From assembly GCF_011386835.1 (NCBI RefSeq), contig NC_088801.1:20012824-20076823 (forward strand): a stretch of DNA of 64,000 nt, written 5' to 3'. This DNA is from Chrysemys picta bellii (Eukaryota > Chordata > Testudines > Emydidae). A model generated the notes under the pieces. It saw nothing but the letters and a program-made list of their open reading frames with translations. It searched no databases and was not told the DNA's origin. Shown here piece after piece: positions 10,286 to 22,309 of the stretch (within the stretch, counting starts at the first letter, position 1; every line of letters starts with the position of its first letter). Made by a program: the position numbers and the translations under genes.

Positions 10286-10500
10286 GAGGTGAAAGTAAGC
10301 CGGTACGGTCCTGGACTGGACCAGCTTCTGCAGTGGTGATTTAGAGGGCCCAGGGCTCCAGCCACTGCGGGGAGCCCCGGGCCCTTTAAAGCGCCGCCGG
10401 AGCTCCGGCAGCTGGGCTCAGGCGGCTATTTAAATGGCCCGGTGCTCCTGCCACTGCGGGGAGCCCCGGGCCCTTTAAATCCCCGCCCGAGCCAATAACC
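10286..10500. mobile_element. GC-rich non-autonomous element, truncated
   Basis: It starts with GGTGAAAGTAAGCCGGTACGGTC, an end I recognise from turtle repeats. The body holds a perfect 29-bp direct repeat (10362-10390 and 10451-10479) that spans CCACTGCGGGGAG and CCCTTTAAA, at a period of 89 bp. The expected inverted copy of the start at the other end is missing, so the element is 3'-truncated. Confidence 0.6.
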
Positions 10501-10742
10501 AAGCCAATAACAGAGGCACCTCTTGTCACACAAGTCAGCATAATGCACTGAGGTAACAGGTGAGGCGATGTGGCAGCAGGTGCAGCGCTTCCCAAGGATA
10601 AATATGCTGATCACATTATATCATCCATTAGCAAAGGTTAACCTGACATCTCAAGCTCCTAAATGCTTTGACTCTTAACATCTCCTTATTGGATAGTTTG
10701 CCTAGGAGCATAGGGAACTCTAACATCTCACTTAAACACTTA

Positions 10743-10990
10743 CGGACAGACTCTGATCTCATTTACGCAGGTGTTACTCTAGATTTACCCCAGTGATCTT
10801 GAGATCAGCATCTGTCCTTTACCATCAATAGGGCAAGACTTCAACAAGATGCCATGGAATGTGACTTAGGGTAGCTTTTTCTCTTGGGGTGTGATCTCTC
10901 TCTGACTGATGTAAATGAGGAAGTGAATGGAGGTACACCAGCATTGTGACCTGATCCAAAGCCCACTGAAGTCACTGGAAAGGCTCCCAG
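10743..10990. mobile_element. two decayed hairpin miniature repeats
   Basis: 10743-10818 shows GACTCTGATCTCATTTACG ... GATCTTGAGATCAGCATCTG. 10945-10990 shows CTGATCCAAAGCCCACTGAA with a short inverted partner. Both fit the dispersed hairpin family built around CCATTGACTTCAATGG-type centres. Confidence 0.5.
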
Positions 10991-11149
10991 CGGATCGCAC
11001 TCCCATGGAAAGTAGAATGAGACCTTTACATTTGGAATGTAATTAGATAATTTGCATAACATTATAAACTTTACGTTATGGCCAGCACACTCCGACCCAG
11101 GCAGTGGCAGGGGTGAAACAGCGCTACACACAGCATGGCAGCCATGAGG

Positions 11150-11800
11150 CTCAAGCAGGTAGGGGATGGGTAGGTTGGGGCACTGGGATTGGAGGGGGAA
11201 ATGGCGGTAAATTGGGATTAGATGGATGGATATTGGGATGTCTGGGCCAGTGGACGCTAGAGCAGTGGTTCTCAAACTTTTGCACTTGTGACCCCTTTCA
11301 CACAGCAAGCCTGAGTGCAACCCCCATTATAAATTAATTTTTTTTGGTATACTTACCATTATAAACGCTGGAGGCAAAGCAGGGTTTGGGGTGGAGGCTG
11401 ACAGCTTGCGACCTCCCATGTAATAACCTCGCGACCCCGAGGGGTCCTGACCCCCAGTTTGAGAACCCCTGTGCTAGAGGGTAGGTTTAGTCTGGGGCTG
11501 TCTAGGGGTAGCTTGATGCCCTCAGGAGGAGTGACTGGATAAGTGGGTGAGAGCAGCGGGGTTAGAGTTGGATGGAGGTTAGGATGTCGGGGAGCACTGG
11601 GGTAAGTGGGTGGTTGCTGTCTGGGAAGGAGTCTGGGGTCTGTGGAGGCTGGTAGCTATGATCCCTTTGGAGGACCGAGATCTGGGTTCTCTCAGTGGCA
11701 GGGGTCTCGGGTCAGTCTCTGGAGGGGAAGGATCAGGAATGTGACTGGGGGCTGAGTTTGGCTGAGGGAACTTGGGGACACTATTGAGCTGCCTCACCAG
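11150..11800. other. G-rich unclassified block
   Basis: A plus-strand G-rich stretch (repeated TTGGG, CTGGGG and TGGGG words) continues on both sides of the hAT miniature element at 11263-11471, so it predates that insertion. Open frames on both strands here reflect the composition. I cannot assign a repeat family. Confidence 0.4.
11263..11471. mobile_element. hAT-type miniature element
   Basis: The ends are CAGTGGTTCTCAAACTTTTG and CAGTTTGAGAACCCCTG, inverted with few changes. The flanking octamers CGCTAGAG (11255-11262) and TGCTAGAG (11472-11479) match in 7 of 8 positions, giving a hAT-like 8-bp duplication. It is the same family as the element at 54376-54584 and contains no coding sequence. 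Confidence 0.9.
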
Positions 11801-12960
11801 CTCCTGTCACCACCAGCTGACCCACTAATCACTGCTGTTGCCACCTCTGCAGCCTCCTCTAGTTTCACTGATGATGCTGTCACTGGCTGCTTCACTGCTT
11901 GGATCTAGCAAGGGAGACAGACATGCCACTTAACCACCTGAAGCCAAACTCCTCAGTGCGCTCTAGGGACTGCAGGAGAACTGCAGCTCAGCCAGATGTG
12001 ACATTCCAACTAAGCCACAGGCAGGTGCGACAGGACGCCAAATATGTTACAGTCACACAAGATGAGTGACACTTCACAGTCAGATTATATATTACACACA
12101 CAGTTGTGTTTTCCATATTTCATATGGAATATAGCTATATATATTTCAGATACTGGCCTTGATTCCCCTGCGACAGAGACTATTTTCAAATAGCTATTGG
12201 AGTTCGTGTAATCATTTGCAGTCTGCAGCTATGTTTAATTCAGCAGTAAATATTACAGTCCAGGCTTAGTTCTGCAGTAGTTCTGCTTTCCCACCCCCTG
12301 TTCACTTAGATCAAATAGCTCTCCAGTTTCAATATCACATTTGCAATTTAAAAAAATATAAAAACCCCACAAACAACAATTACTTGTATTTCCAACTAAG
12401 CTTAGATTACATTTCAAAATTACCATAATGAATAGGCTGTCCAATATGGTATGACATTTATAGTAACCAACTTAATTAAGTAATATCAAAGGCAAATTGA
12501 TATGTCTTATGTCTTAATCTCGCTTCAGAAATTCGCTTTATTGACAAAAAAACACATGAAATGACATTGCTTACTACCTTCCTAAAGTGCCTGTTGAGCC
12601 TAGCAAAGGGCTTTTTTGGTGTTGACATGCAATGGCCAGATCCCAAACTGTGTCTGAAGAGCGAGAGGTGTGTGCAGGGGGATAAGGTAGGAGGTGCAGT
12701 TGCAAAAGTGGTTTTAAGCCACCTTTGCTGTGTTCCTTACCACTCCGCCCACTCCTAGGGCCAGTCTGTTCTCCAGCACAACTCAGACCAGCCAAAAGGC
12801 CTGTTACAGTAGCCATGGATCAATAGAGTACAGGAACTCACCAGTAAAATCCATTAGTCCAGAGGGAGGGAGTTGTAGGAGCTGTTTCTGTGGCTCTATG
12901 CCACTCCAAGGACCACCACACAAGGGAGCTCCTCCAAGGTGCTGAGTAAACTGGCTTTGT
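11800..12960. other. mostly unique sequence
   Basis: No gene or confident repeat. A few small open frames near 12561-12945 overlap each other on both strands and have no recognisable product. Confidence 0.4.
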
Positions 12961-12974
12961 GGTGGATCCTATTC

Positions 12975-13125
12975 CCAGTACTACAACGGGGCAAGTCACT
13001 TCAACTCTCTGCCTTATTTCCCCCCCACACACACACACACCTATAAAACAGGGTTAACAACACTTATGCTTCTTTACTGAACCTGTGGAAATCCTTGGAC
13101 TATATCATGATGGGTGTTAAGCATT
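12975..13125 (+). mobile_element. MIR SINE with internal CA tract
   Basis: GGGGCAAGTCACTTCAACTCTC is followed by a pyrimidine/CA run (13021-13042), then CTATAAAACAGGGTTAACAAC and a tail ending GTTAAGCATTG. This follows MIR order. The CCTCAGTTTCC...TGTAAAA part of the consensus has been replaced by a CA microsatellite. Confidence 0.75.
13021..13042. repeat. C run and (CA)n microsatellite
   Basis: A CCCCCCC run is followed by CACACACACACACAC, lying inside the MIR copy. Confidence 0.9.
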
Positions 13126-13139
13126 GTATCTGGGGACCA

Positions 13140-13960
13140 TTCATGTTTCATGTAAAGAAACTGTTTACTTATACTCATACCCATGAACCTATCATCTCCT
13201 TGTACCCAACCCTTCTTTCACTTTCTTCTGTTTTTTTTCATCATGACATAATTTTCTTAATATTTTGACTGACTTTTCTAGCTTCTTGGTGGTTGTGCAC
13301 ACCTCTTGCTGTTATATGATCATATTTACAGACAGGCAGAGCCTACTTTTTTTTAACTCTAGTTAATTCTTACTTTTTCAAGATTTACAATAAAATCGAT
13401 GTAGATTTAGATCTTTTTATCTAGCCTTTCAGCTTACACAGACTCAGAGGGTGAGGCTAAATTTGGATGACACATCCATGTGGGGAATAAGATCCTTGCT
13501 TTTACCCCTCCACGGGCTGCCCAGTTGCACAGGAGTGCATCTTGGGTTCAGATGCACAGAAGTACACACCAGCTTACTCCCCCACAGAGCAAGTGGGTGG
13601 GGAGTGGGCATAGACTGAGCAGAGCTTTGGTGCAACCTCTCTACTCACTGAGCCAACCTGGGGACGGGAGAAGGGCGGGGAATAATTTACTGCTGCTAGA
13701 GGCTTGGGGAGGGGAGGGAGGAGGGAAGGCATTGCGACTCATGGGGTGAGGCAGCTTATGCACCAACACTGTTAGAGCTGTGCCTACAGTCAAATGCTAT
13801 CCCAGCGTTTGCTGGAGATCGTCTCTGGGAATTGCCAGGAGCATATTTTGTGCAGAGTGCTGGGGTTTGTGCAAGTGTAACTTCCGATAAGCAGTACAGG
13901 TTCACTGGATTCCTTTGTCCTTTCAGTTGATTGGTTCAGTGTGTCTTGTTCGATGATGTA
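13140..13960. other. unique sequence with a G-rich patch
   Basis: The first half is AT-rich. 13444-13760 is GC-richer and carries short open frames with no known product. AATAATTTACTGCTGCTAG near 13681 echoes the hairpin sequence at 5868, suggesting a shared old repeat. Confidence 0.35.
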
Positions 13961-13964
13961 TAAC

Positions 13965-14092
13965 AGATTGCAAACTGTTTCGGGGCAAGGATTCTCTTTT
14001 TGTTCTGCATACATGGCCTAGGACAATGGGGTCCTGGTCCATGACTGGGGCTCCTAAGCAGTACCACAATATAAATAATAAATAAAAAACAA
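13965..14092 (+). mobile_element. L2/CR1-lineage LINE tail
   Basis: GGGGCAAGGATTCTC, then ATGGGGTCCTGGTCCATGAC, GGGGCTCCTAAG and an AATAAATAA-type end. This tail recurs, diverged, at 21930, 38255, 44785 and, inverted, at 49975 and 60005. It resembles the 3' end of an old L2- or CR1-clade LINE. Confidence 0.65.
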
Positions 14093-14099
14093 CACAATG

Positions 14100-15124
14100 A
14101 TGGCAAACGGGAGCCCGGTGCTTCTGGGCAATGCTGACTAGCGTCCAGTTCTGCTTCCTTTGGGTCAATGGAAGTTCTGCCACTGACTTCAATGGAAGCC
14201 CGACCAGGCTTTATTTCTGACAAACCTGTACATATTCTCATATCAAAATGACTCAGGGTTTTTTCAAATAGGGCTGTAATTGCTCTAGTACCCTTCTGAA
14301 ATACAGCTAACCTTGGCTTCCTTTACGCGCCCTTGTTTTTGGCTTGGGATGCATAATTCATATGGCAAGCAATTAACTCACAGCAGTGCCCACAAAGGGA
14401 AGTATTTCTTCTAAATCAATGCCAGCTAAATTGCTGTAACAATTAATAAAGTGGTCAATTTGCAAGCAGAAATCTGTAGGCAATTCATGTTCTGAATCAC
14501 ACCAAGTTAAGGGCTCAAGAGTCTCCCGTGCAGGCATATACGTAGGGGACCATTCATGGATGGATCTTCCCCAGCATGTGTGTTGCTTTCACAATACCAT
14601 TCAAGAAGGGGTCTTCAGAAGGTTTGGGGGAAGAGCCAGGGGCAGGAAGGAGTGGCACCGGGCTGCTTACTGCACTCCATCCCCTGCATACCTGCCCCAT
14701 TTCCACATGAAAATCCAGTAGTGTGTTTGTAAAGCTTAGAACTACAGAGGCATCTAGACAATAGCTGTTCAGCTCATACTGGAGATATACTGACTGGTGA
14801 GAAGGCAGTGGAGAAACACAGAAGGCCAGATGCCAACATGGCTGTCTGATGCCTCTACAGATCTACTAGTTCCACTAGATTGGGAAGTCTCACCCTCTTC
14901 CAAATTTTGTGGCCATCCAAACCCTTGAGAAGATAATTTGCTGGAAACTCCACAAGTTCAACCTCACAGGATTTTCTTCCTTCTCTCTGTATTTTTGCAG
15001 TATTTCTCCAGGAGGAGGGGATGGTTTGGCCCTTAATTTTTTTCTTTCCAAGGATAACAAGCTAGGATAACATAGCAATATAGTTAAATAGAAATTAAAA
15101 GGTACAGTCACAAGAGTGAAATGC
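14100..15124. other. unique sequence with one small repeat trace
   Basis: TGGGTCAATGGAAGTTC with CACTGACTTCAATGGAAG near 14160-14205 is a trace of the dispersed hairpin family. Otherwise no gene or repeat is recognised up to the start of the CR1 at about 15125. Confidence 0.4.
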
Positions 15125-16858
15125 CTGCAAGCTGCATGGAAACTATTTTAAAACATCATAACAGAGGTTCAAACTAAATGTATACTCCAAATAAAAAACA
15201 AAAGAAAACACACAGTAAGAATACCAAAAATTACCATCTGCTAAACAGCAGAGTAAAAGAGCATGATAGAGACAAAAAGGCATTCTTTAAAAATTGAAAG
15301 TCAAATCCTAGTTAGAAAAATAGAAAGGAGCATAAACTCTGGCAAGTATAATTAGGCAGGCCAAAAAGAATTTGAAGAGTAACTTGTAAGACACAAAAAC
15401 TAAACAGCAATTTTTTTAAGTACATCAGAAGCAGGAAGTCTGCCACACGATCAAGGTGCTTAAGGAGCACTCAAGGAACACAAGGCTGTTGCGGAGAAGG
15501 TTAATCAATTCTTTGCACTGGTCTTCACTGCAGGGGATTCTTTTTAAGTGACAAATCTGAGGAACTGTCCCAGACTGAGGTGTCAATAGAGGAAGTTTTG
15601 GAACATATTGATAAATTAAACAGTAATAAGTCACCAGGACCAGATGGTATTCACCTAAGAGTTCTGAAGAAACTCAAATAGGAAATTGCAGGACTACTAA
15701 TGGTTGTATGTAATCTATCACTTAAATGAACCTCTGTATCAGATGACTGGAGGATAGCTAATGTAACACTGATTTTTGGAAGGGATCGAAAGGCAATCTT
15801 AGCAATTACAGGGCAGTAAATCTAACTGCAGCACCAGGCAAATTGGCTGAAACTGCGATAAAGAATAGAATTATCAGACACAAAGATGAACACTATGTTG
15901 GGGAGGAGCCAACATAGATTTTGTAAAGGGAAAACATGCCTCACCAAGCTATTAGAATTCTCTGAGGGTGTCAACAAGCAAGTGGACAAGAATGATTCAG
16001 TTGATATAGCGTTCTTGGAGTTGCAGAAAGCCTTTGACAAGGTCCCATACTAAAGACTCTTAAGCAAAGTAAGCAGTCATGGGATAAGAGGGAAAGTCCT
16101 TTCATGGATCAGTAACGGGTTACAAAGGGTAGGAATAAATGGTCAGTTTTCACAGGGGAGAGAGGTAAATAGTGGGGTCCTCCAAGGATCTGTACTGAGA
16201 CATGTGCTGTTCCACATATTTATAAATGATCTGGAAAATGGGGGTGAACTATGAGGTGACAACGTTTGCAGATGATACAAAATTACTCAAGAAGTTAAGT
16301 CCAAAGCTGACTGTGAAGAGTTACAAACAGATCTCACAAAGTTGGGTGAGTGGGCAACCAAATGGAAAATGAAATTGAGCGTTGATAAGTGAAAAGTAAT
16401 GTGCCTTGGAAAAAATATCAACAACTATCCATACAGAATGATGCGGGTCTAAATTAGCTGTTACCCTCAAGAAAGAGACCTTGAAGTTAACATGTTTTCA
16501 GAGAACTATTCATCTGCTCAGTGTGCAGTGGCAGCCAAAAAAGCTAACCGAATGTTAGGGGCCATTAGGAAAGGGACAGATAAAACAGAAAATATCATAA
16601 TGCTACTATACAAATCCATGATACGCCCACACCTTGAATAGTCTATACTGCTCTGATTGCCTCATCTCAAAACAGATATTAGAAATGGAAAAGGTACAGG
16701 GAAGGGCAACAAAAGTGATTAAGGGTATGGAACAGCTTCCATATGAGGAGAGATTAAAAAGACTGGGACTGTTCAGTTTAGAAAGAGATGACAACTAAGG
16801 AGAAATATGATAGAGGTCTATAAAATCATGAATGGTGTGGAGAGAGTGAATAAGGGAG
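15125..16858 (+). mobile_element. old CR1 LINE, reverse-transcriptase part
   Basis: This is a decayed CR1 retrotransposon copy, 5'-truncated, carrying the second open frame's reverse transcriptase. Recognisable stretches are KSPGPDGIHLRVLKKL (near 15628-15675), an AFLELQKAFDKVPY-type block near 16009-16050, a SGVLQGS stretch near 16170, and the catalytic FADD box at 16265-16276. Several in-frame stops and small indels break the frame, so it is dead. The copy continues at 17914 after interruption by a younger CR1. Confidence 0.92.
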
Positions 16859-17913
16859 AGAGTGAGCCCGGCTAGATTGTCAGGCTCAAACGGTAATGAT
16901 CAATGGTTCGATATCTAGTTGGCAGCCAGTACAAGTGGAGTACCCCAGGGGTCGATTCTGGGGCTAGTTTTGTTCAACATCTTTATTAATGATCTGGATG
17001 ATGGGATTCATTGCACCCTTAGCAAGTTTGCAGATGACACTAAGCTGGGGGAGAGGTAGATATGCTGGAGGGCAGGGATAGGGTCCAGAGTGACCTAGAC
17101 AAATTGGAGGAGAGAGCCAAAAGAAATCTGATGAGGTTCAACAAGGACAAGTGCAGAGTCCTGCACTTAGGAAGGAAGACTCCCAGGCACTGTTACAGGC
17201 TGGGAACCGACTAGATAAACAGCAGTTCTGCAGAAAAGGACCTGGGGATTACATGGATGAGAAGCTGGATATGTCAGCAATGTGCCCTTGTTGCCAAGAA
17301 GGCCAACAATATTGGGCTGTATTAATAGAAGCATTGCCAGCAGATCGAGGGAAGTGATTATTCCCCTCTATTCGGCACTGGTGAGGCCACACCTGGAGTA
17401 TTGCATCCAGTTTTGATCCCCCCACTACAGGAGGGATGTGGACAAATTGGAGAGAGTCCAGCAGATGGCAACGAAAATGATTAGGGGGCTGGGGCACATG
17501 ACTTACGTGGAGAGGTTGAGGGAACTGGGGTTATTTAGTCTACAGAAGAGAAGAGTGAGGGGAGATTTGATAGCAGCCTTCAACTATCTGAAGGGGGGTT
17601 CCAAAGAGGATGGAGCTAGACTGTTCTCAGTGGTGGCAGATGACAGAACAAGAAGCAGTGGTCACAAGTTGCAGTAGAGGAGGTCTAGGTTGGATATTAG
17701 GAAACACTATTTCAGTAGGAGGGTGGTGAAGCACTGGAATGGGTTACCTAGGGAAGTGGTGGAATCTCCATCCTTATAGGTTTTTAAGGCCCGGCTTGAC
17801 AAAGCCCTGGCTGGGATGATTTAGTGGGTGTTGGTCCTGCTTTGAGCAAAGGATTGGACTAGTTCACCTCCTGAGATCTTTTCCAACCCTAATATTCTAT
17901 GATTCTATGATTC
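16859..17913 (+). mobile_element. younger CR1 LINE nested in the older CR1
   Basis: A 5'-truncated CR1 of another subfamily. It begins in the reverse-transcriptase region (GTACCCCAGGGGTCGATTCT), has the FADD box at 17027-17038 with frame-breaking indels nearby, then the C-terminal region (near 17438-17677, residues such as VQQMATKMIRGLGHMTYVERLRELGLFSLQKRR). It ends with the CR1 3' hallmark: GGATTGGACTAGTTCACCTC, CCTGAGATC, then ATTCTATG repeats at 17894-17913. The 79-codon frame at 17438-17677 and the 68-codon frame at 17151 are pieces of it. Confidence 0.93.
17894..17913 (+). repeat. CR1 terminal ATTCTATG repeats
   Basis: Two and a half copies of the octamer ATTCTATG mark the 3' end of the younger CR1. 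CR1 elements end in such short tandem repeats rather than poly(A). Confidence 0.9.
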
Positions 17914-18340
17914 AAAGTGTTATTTACCCTTTCAACTAACTCAAGAACCAGGAGTCACCCAATGAAATTACTAGGCAGCAGGTTTAAAATAAACATAAGG
18001 AAATACTTCTTCACACAACCTGTGGAACTCATTGCCAGGAGATGGTGTGAAGGCTAAAAGTATAACTGCATCAAAAAAGATTTAGATAAGTTCATGGAGC
18101 ATAAGTCCATCAATGGCTATTAGCCAAGATGGTTGGGGATGTAACTCCATGCTCCAGTTGTTCTAAACCTCTGACTGCTAGAACCTAGGACTCAATGACA
18201 GGGGATGGATCATTCCATAAATGCCCAGTTCTGTTCATTCCCTTTGAAGCATCTGGCCTGGCCACTGCCAGAAGACAGGATACTAGGCTATATAGACCAT
18301 TGACCATACTGGGGCAGACCATCCTTATGTTTCTATATGA
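17914..18340 (+). mobile_element. old CR1 LINE, 3' part
   Basis: This resumes the copy that stopped at about 16858: AAGTGTTATTTACCC, GAAATTACTAGGCAGCAGGTTTAAAA, TTCTTCACACAACCTGTGGAACTC, ATGGCTATTAGCCAAGATGG, then the 3' end TGTTCATTCCCTTTGAAGC and GACCATACTGGGGCAGACC. The order matches the CR1 3' region without a gap. Confidence 0.92.
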
Positions 18341-19574
18341 TATATAGAGGGGAAACTAAAAAAGTGTAGATAATATGGAAATACTGTTAAAATGGAAACA
18401 CAGTTGATTACAAAAATTGGAACACAGATAATTATTATATATTCAGTATGATGTTGGGAAGAGGTGACAAGTGGAGTCCTTCCCCAAGGGACAATAGTAA
18501 CATAATTAAACACATTAATTCAGCGCCTGACTTTGCCATCCGTATGCATGAGCAACTACCAATGAAGTCAATGAAACTTTATGAAGGCTGCAACATTTTA
18601 TGGTGGCTGTTACACAAGGTATACATTGTATAAAGCAAGTTGTCCCACAATGCCTCCCTTCTGACAGGATGGGTAATGATGGTAAAGTGGGGAAAGCATT
18701 TCTTAGCATGGATTTCTAGAGTTTACCCATAGTACAGCATCTCTGTGCGCTAGCCACTGGATGCCATTGTTTCTCCACATGGTCCCAGACAATATAATAA
18801 TCTGGCAATCAGAGTGTAGATTTTAAGAGATCACATACCAAATGGCACATGTCTAGCTTACTATTAATACCATGGCATATCTTACTAAATCATAGTATAT
18901 TTTTAAGGACTAGCCTCTATAGTGTCAAAACACATTTAATCAGATTGTTAGTTTTCTCTAGAGATTTGTCTGATTAAGCAAAACCAAATACTACATTTTG
19001 AAAATGCTGGATTCCCTTGCAGTTACCTTATAAATAAATTTCTATTTCAATGCTGTTATAGAGCACATAAAATTTTCATATAACTGATATGAGCTGTGTA
19101 AGGTAAAAGTAAATGCCAGCAGGCATCTAAATGTTGTAGGCTCTGTTATATTTTACACTCTAATCACAAATGTTATAAATCTTCCTTGAATTTTAGACTG
19201 TATTCTTCAAACTATTGATAGCTAGTGTAATCGACATTTTTAATATACCAAACTACTGGAACTGTCCCCTTGCTTTCTGGTAGCAAAGTCCGTCCATCTT
19301 ATGTTTCCATAAGTATAAGTTGTCCCAATAGACAGTTACATTACCTTCTACTAATATTTTTACGTGTCATTATAGTGTTACCTTACCTTTTTCATCACAA
19401 TATACACTCTTATGTCTATCTATGTACATAAAAAGTACATGATAGTGTGGGGTAGTATGCACCATGACCTTTGATTTTCAAAACACATTCTTTTATTTAT
19501 TTGAAGGAAATAATTACTTTTTTTCCTACTATTGAGGGATCATCTGTGCCATTAAGATGAGAAGATTGGGCTAA
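18341..19574. other. AT-rich unique sequence
   Basis: No gene recognised; open frames at 18325-18709 overlap on both strands and are unsupported. Confidence 0.4.
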
Positions 19575-19740
19575 GCAGAGCTGGGCAACACCGATGAAAA
19601 CTTTGGTCTGGAATTTCAGTACATTTTCACATCAAGCCATGCAAAAAAAAGGTGAAAAAATACTTTCATGCAAGAGTTTGCAAATGTGAGTTTCCAGCTA
19701 AATTAAAACCCACTTATTTCCAGCTGGAGAAGCTTGCTTG
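19575..19740. mobile_element. possible AT-rich miniature repeat
   Basis: CAGAGCTGGGCAACACCGATGAAAACTTTG resembles the start of the family at 41205 (AGCTGG then GAAAA-rich sequence). It is decayed and its far end is unclear. Confidence 0.3.
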
Positions 19741-19889
19741 GTCTGGAGTCGCAAGCACAGGGCAGAGAGCCTCTCAGGTTTAGCCATGCCTCTGCCACTC
19801 TTTGACCACAATATTTTTGCTCTTATAAAGCAGTAGATGAATATAATTTAGTTATGCCTCACACTGTTTTTACAAGGACATAAATATCC

Positions 19890-19985
19890 TCTTCCCTGAT
19901 TTATACATGAGGAAACTTAGAGATTAAGGGAAATTCCTAATATCACACAACTGGCTAGAGTCAGAATAAGGATAAGATGACACAG
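19890..19985 (-). mobile_element. MIR SINE fragment
   Basis: TTATACATGAGGAAACTTAGAGATTAAGGG, then ATATCACACAACTGGCTAGAGTCAG is the reverse-complement MIR core, with the conserved ATGAGGAAACT. Confidence 0.85.
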
Positions 19986-19989
19986 GAGC

Positions 19990-21747
19990 AATTCAAGCAA
20001 AATATGTAGTTTTTATACATGCTGTGCACATTATATAGACAAAACAAAAAAAATTGCTTATATCTAACTCAACTGCCCTTCAACCTATCCTTACTTAGCT
20101 GGCTTATGACTTGTATGCATCAAAGAAGAAATGGGTCTTGAGAAATGAGTAGTGGTGTGGTGCCTTACAGATCACTTCAGGAAGGATCCCACAGAGAAAC
20201 AGATCATGTATAGTTCACTTTCTAGTCGACGTACACTTGTAAAGTACTGACATATATCATCCAAACCTGCCCTAATATTACAAACAGATATTTGAAGATA
20301 TTTTAGTGCTACATCTGCCTCAGTTTTAAGGCACCTTTTAATGAAACAAAACCTTTCTTCTAGTGGTGAAAGGACATGGATAGTCTCTGAACTAGCACTA
20401 TCTTTTCATTTTACTGCTTGGAGAAAGGTAATCTAGGTTGCTCAAAATGAAAACCTACATGAAATTTTGACACACTGATGTTCATGGGATAGCACAGAGG
20501 GTTATTCAAGACACGATCTGGCCTTCTATTAGACCCTCTGTTGTTGCAGGATACATTAAGTTATGGACCTTGGTAAAATATATACAGTAGCTAAGGTAAA
20601 TGGCAATACTGGGAACCTGTTTACAAACTTTTGCTCACATGACTACCATGGAACCATTGGAACCAATGGAACCATTGACTTCAATTGGATCACTTGTGAG
20701 TAATGATTACGTGGTTTGCAAGAGTAGGTTCATGGTTCCGTTCCTGAGACAATCCATAGAAATTTTCCTTTTAACACATTCATCTTATAGTTGGAGGATT
20801 AAAAATATATCTTAGCACTTGTGATTGCTAATATATTAAAAATGCGAGGTGACATTCGTTTGAGTAACAAACCTATCTCTTTAGCATCTTATACTGTTTA
20901 CAAATTTAGTTTATTAACAAGTTGTATATCTAATGAATTGAAAAAAATCAAGACCGGTTTACAAGCAATGAAATATTAAAATATTGAACATCTGTAGAGA
21001 CATGAGCAAAGACAATTGAAGGCATTCACTGTCCTAATTTCCACTAAGTTGACAGACAATGCCCCAAAACTGCCTTTCTGACCCAGCATTAACTAATAAG
21101 CTAATCAGAGCAGAACAAGCCTTGTGAGTGACTTTAAAATAAATAAATGTGAGTATATCGCAGTGACATATATAATGGCTTGGGTTGGGGGGCTGTTTGT
21201 TTTACAAGAGGATAATTCACTTTGCTAAAAATCATTTATTATGCTGAATATTGTGTTCAATATTATTATCCTGTTCAGTATAAAAGTGGCCAGATTCTAC
21301 CACTATTACTGTACATTCAATAGGGACTGCAATAAACGCTACAGTGGTGTACTCTGGCCAACGTCCCTCTCAAAGCTCATGAGATGTACTTTATGCCATA
21401 CAATGCTGCCATTTATCCGATGAGTTTGTTTTCTATGGTGAACCTCAATGTACCCACCAGTCTTGCAATAATGAGTGCTTTACAGAAACAGCCTCATAAA
21501 GCGTGATGCAGCTTGGGAACATTTTTAACAGAAGAAAAGCTTGCTTTCCGGGGGTAGGAAGAGTCTATATCCAGCTTACAGAGTATGTTAGTGACTCCAC
21601 AGAAAAAATGTTAATAGAAGGCTTTAGGAAGTAACAATATAGACATTTTTATGTACAGTAAGAACTCCTTGTAGTCTGGATTTATTTAATTGATAACTGA
21701 ATTTGTGGCAATTAATTTTGGTTGTCCTTCCTATAGCAACTTGAGTT
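19990..21747. other. AT-rich unique sequence
   Basis: No gene seen. At 20647-20690 a short self-complementary run of ACCATTGGAACCAATGG-type words occurs. The open frame at 21241-21423 has no recognisable product. Confidence 0.4.
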
Positions 21748-21850
21748 TAAGGCCAGAAGGGACCACACAAGACCATCTGTATATCACAGGCCAACAACAC
21801 CACCTAGCACCTGCACACAACCCTTACAACCAAAAGTAAATATGGTTTGA
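21748..21850 (-). mobile_element. CR1-type LINE 3' tail
   Basis: AAGGCCAGAAGGGACCACAC with GACCATCTGTATATCACAGGCC is the reverse complement of the tail seen on the plus strand at 8405-8455. Confidence 0.75.
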
Positions 21851-21929
21851 AGCAATAAACAAGGAGCTACCATGATGTCTGCCTGCCATCACCCCGATTA
21901 CTTGCTTTGTATCTCTTTCCTCTACGCTT

Positions 21930-22056
21930 CTATTTTAGAATGTAAGCTCTTTGGGGCAAGGATTGTGTCTTTCTGTATGTTTGCAGAGCGCCTGCTCAAA
22001 TGGCCCTCAAACAAGACTGGGGCCTTTTGGTACTATTGCAATATAAATCATAAATA
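21930..22056 (+). mobile_element. L2/CR1-lineage LINE tail
   Basis: ATGTAAGCTCTTTGGGGCAAGGATTGTGTC, then GCAGAGCGCCTGCTCAAATGG and an ATAAATCATAAATAA end. Same tail family as 13965-14092. Confidence 0.75.
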
Positions 22057-22134
22057 ACATCTTAAAATGGCTAGTAATGATACCAAATGATAATCAATAT
22101 TAGATTATTTCACAAGTCATTTTTTTTAATTGGA

Positions 22135-22154
22135 TCTCTCTCTCTCTCTCTCTC
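22135..22154. repeat. (TC)10 microsatellite
   Basis: Ten uninterrupted TC units follow a T run. Confidence 0.97.
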
Positions 22155-22309
22155 GGCATAATGTTTCCATTTATGTATCTAATGAGGTTACCACTGTTCT
22201 ATATAAGCAGCAGGATCACAGAAGACTAGAATGGAAACAACCTATTAGACAGAGTTGGACTGATAACAGTGGAAACTGCAGTTCTCCCTTTATCCATCCA
22301 ATACATACA

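Noticed and set aside
10841..11320. 159-codon minus-strand open frame
   Set aside because: It crosses the boundary of the hAT miniature element at 11263 and two hairpin repeats, and has no recognisable domain.
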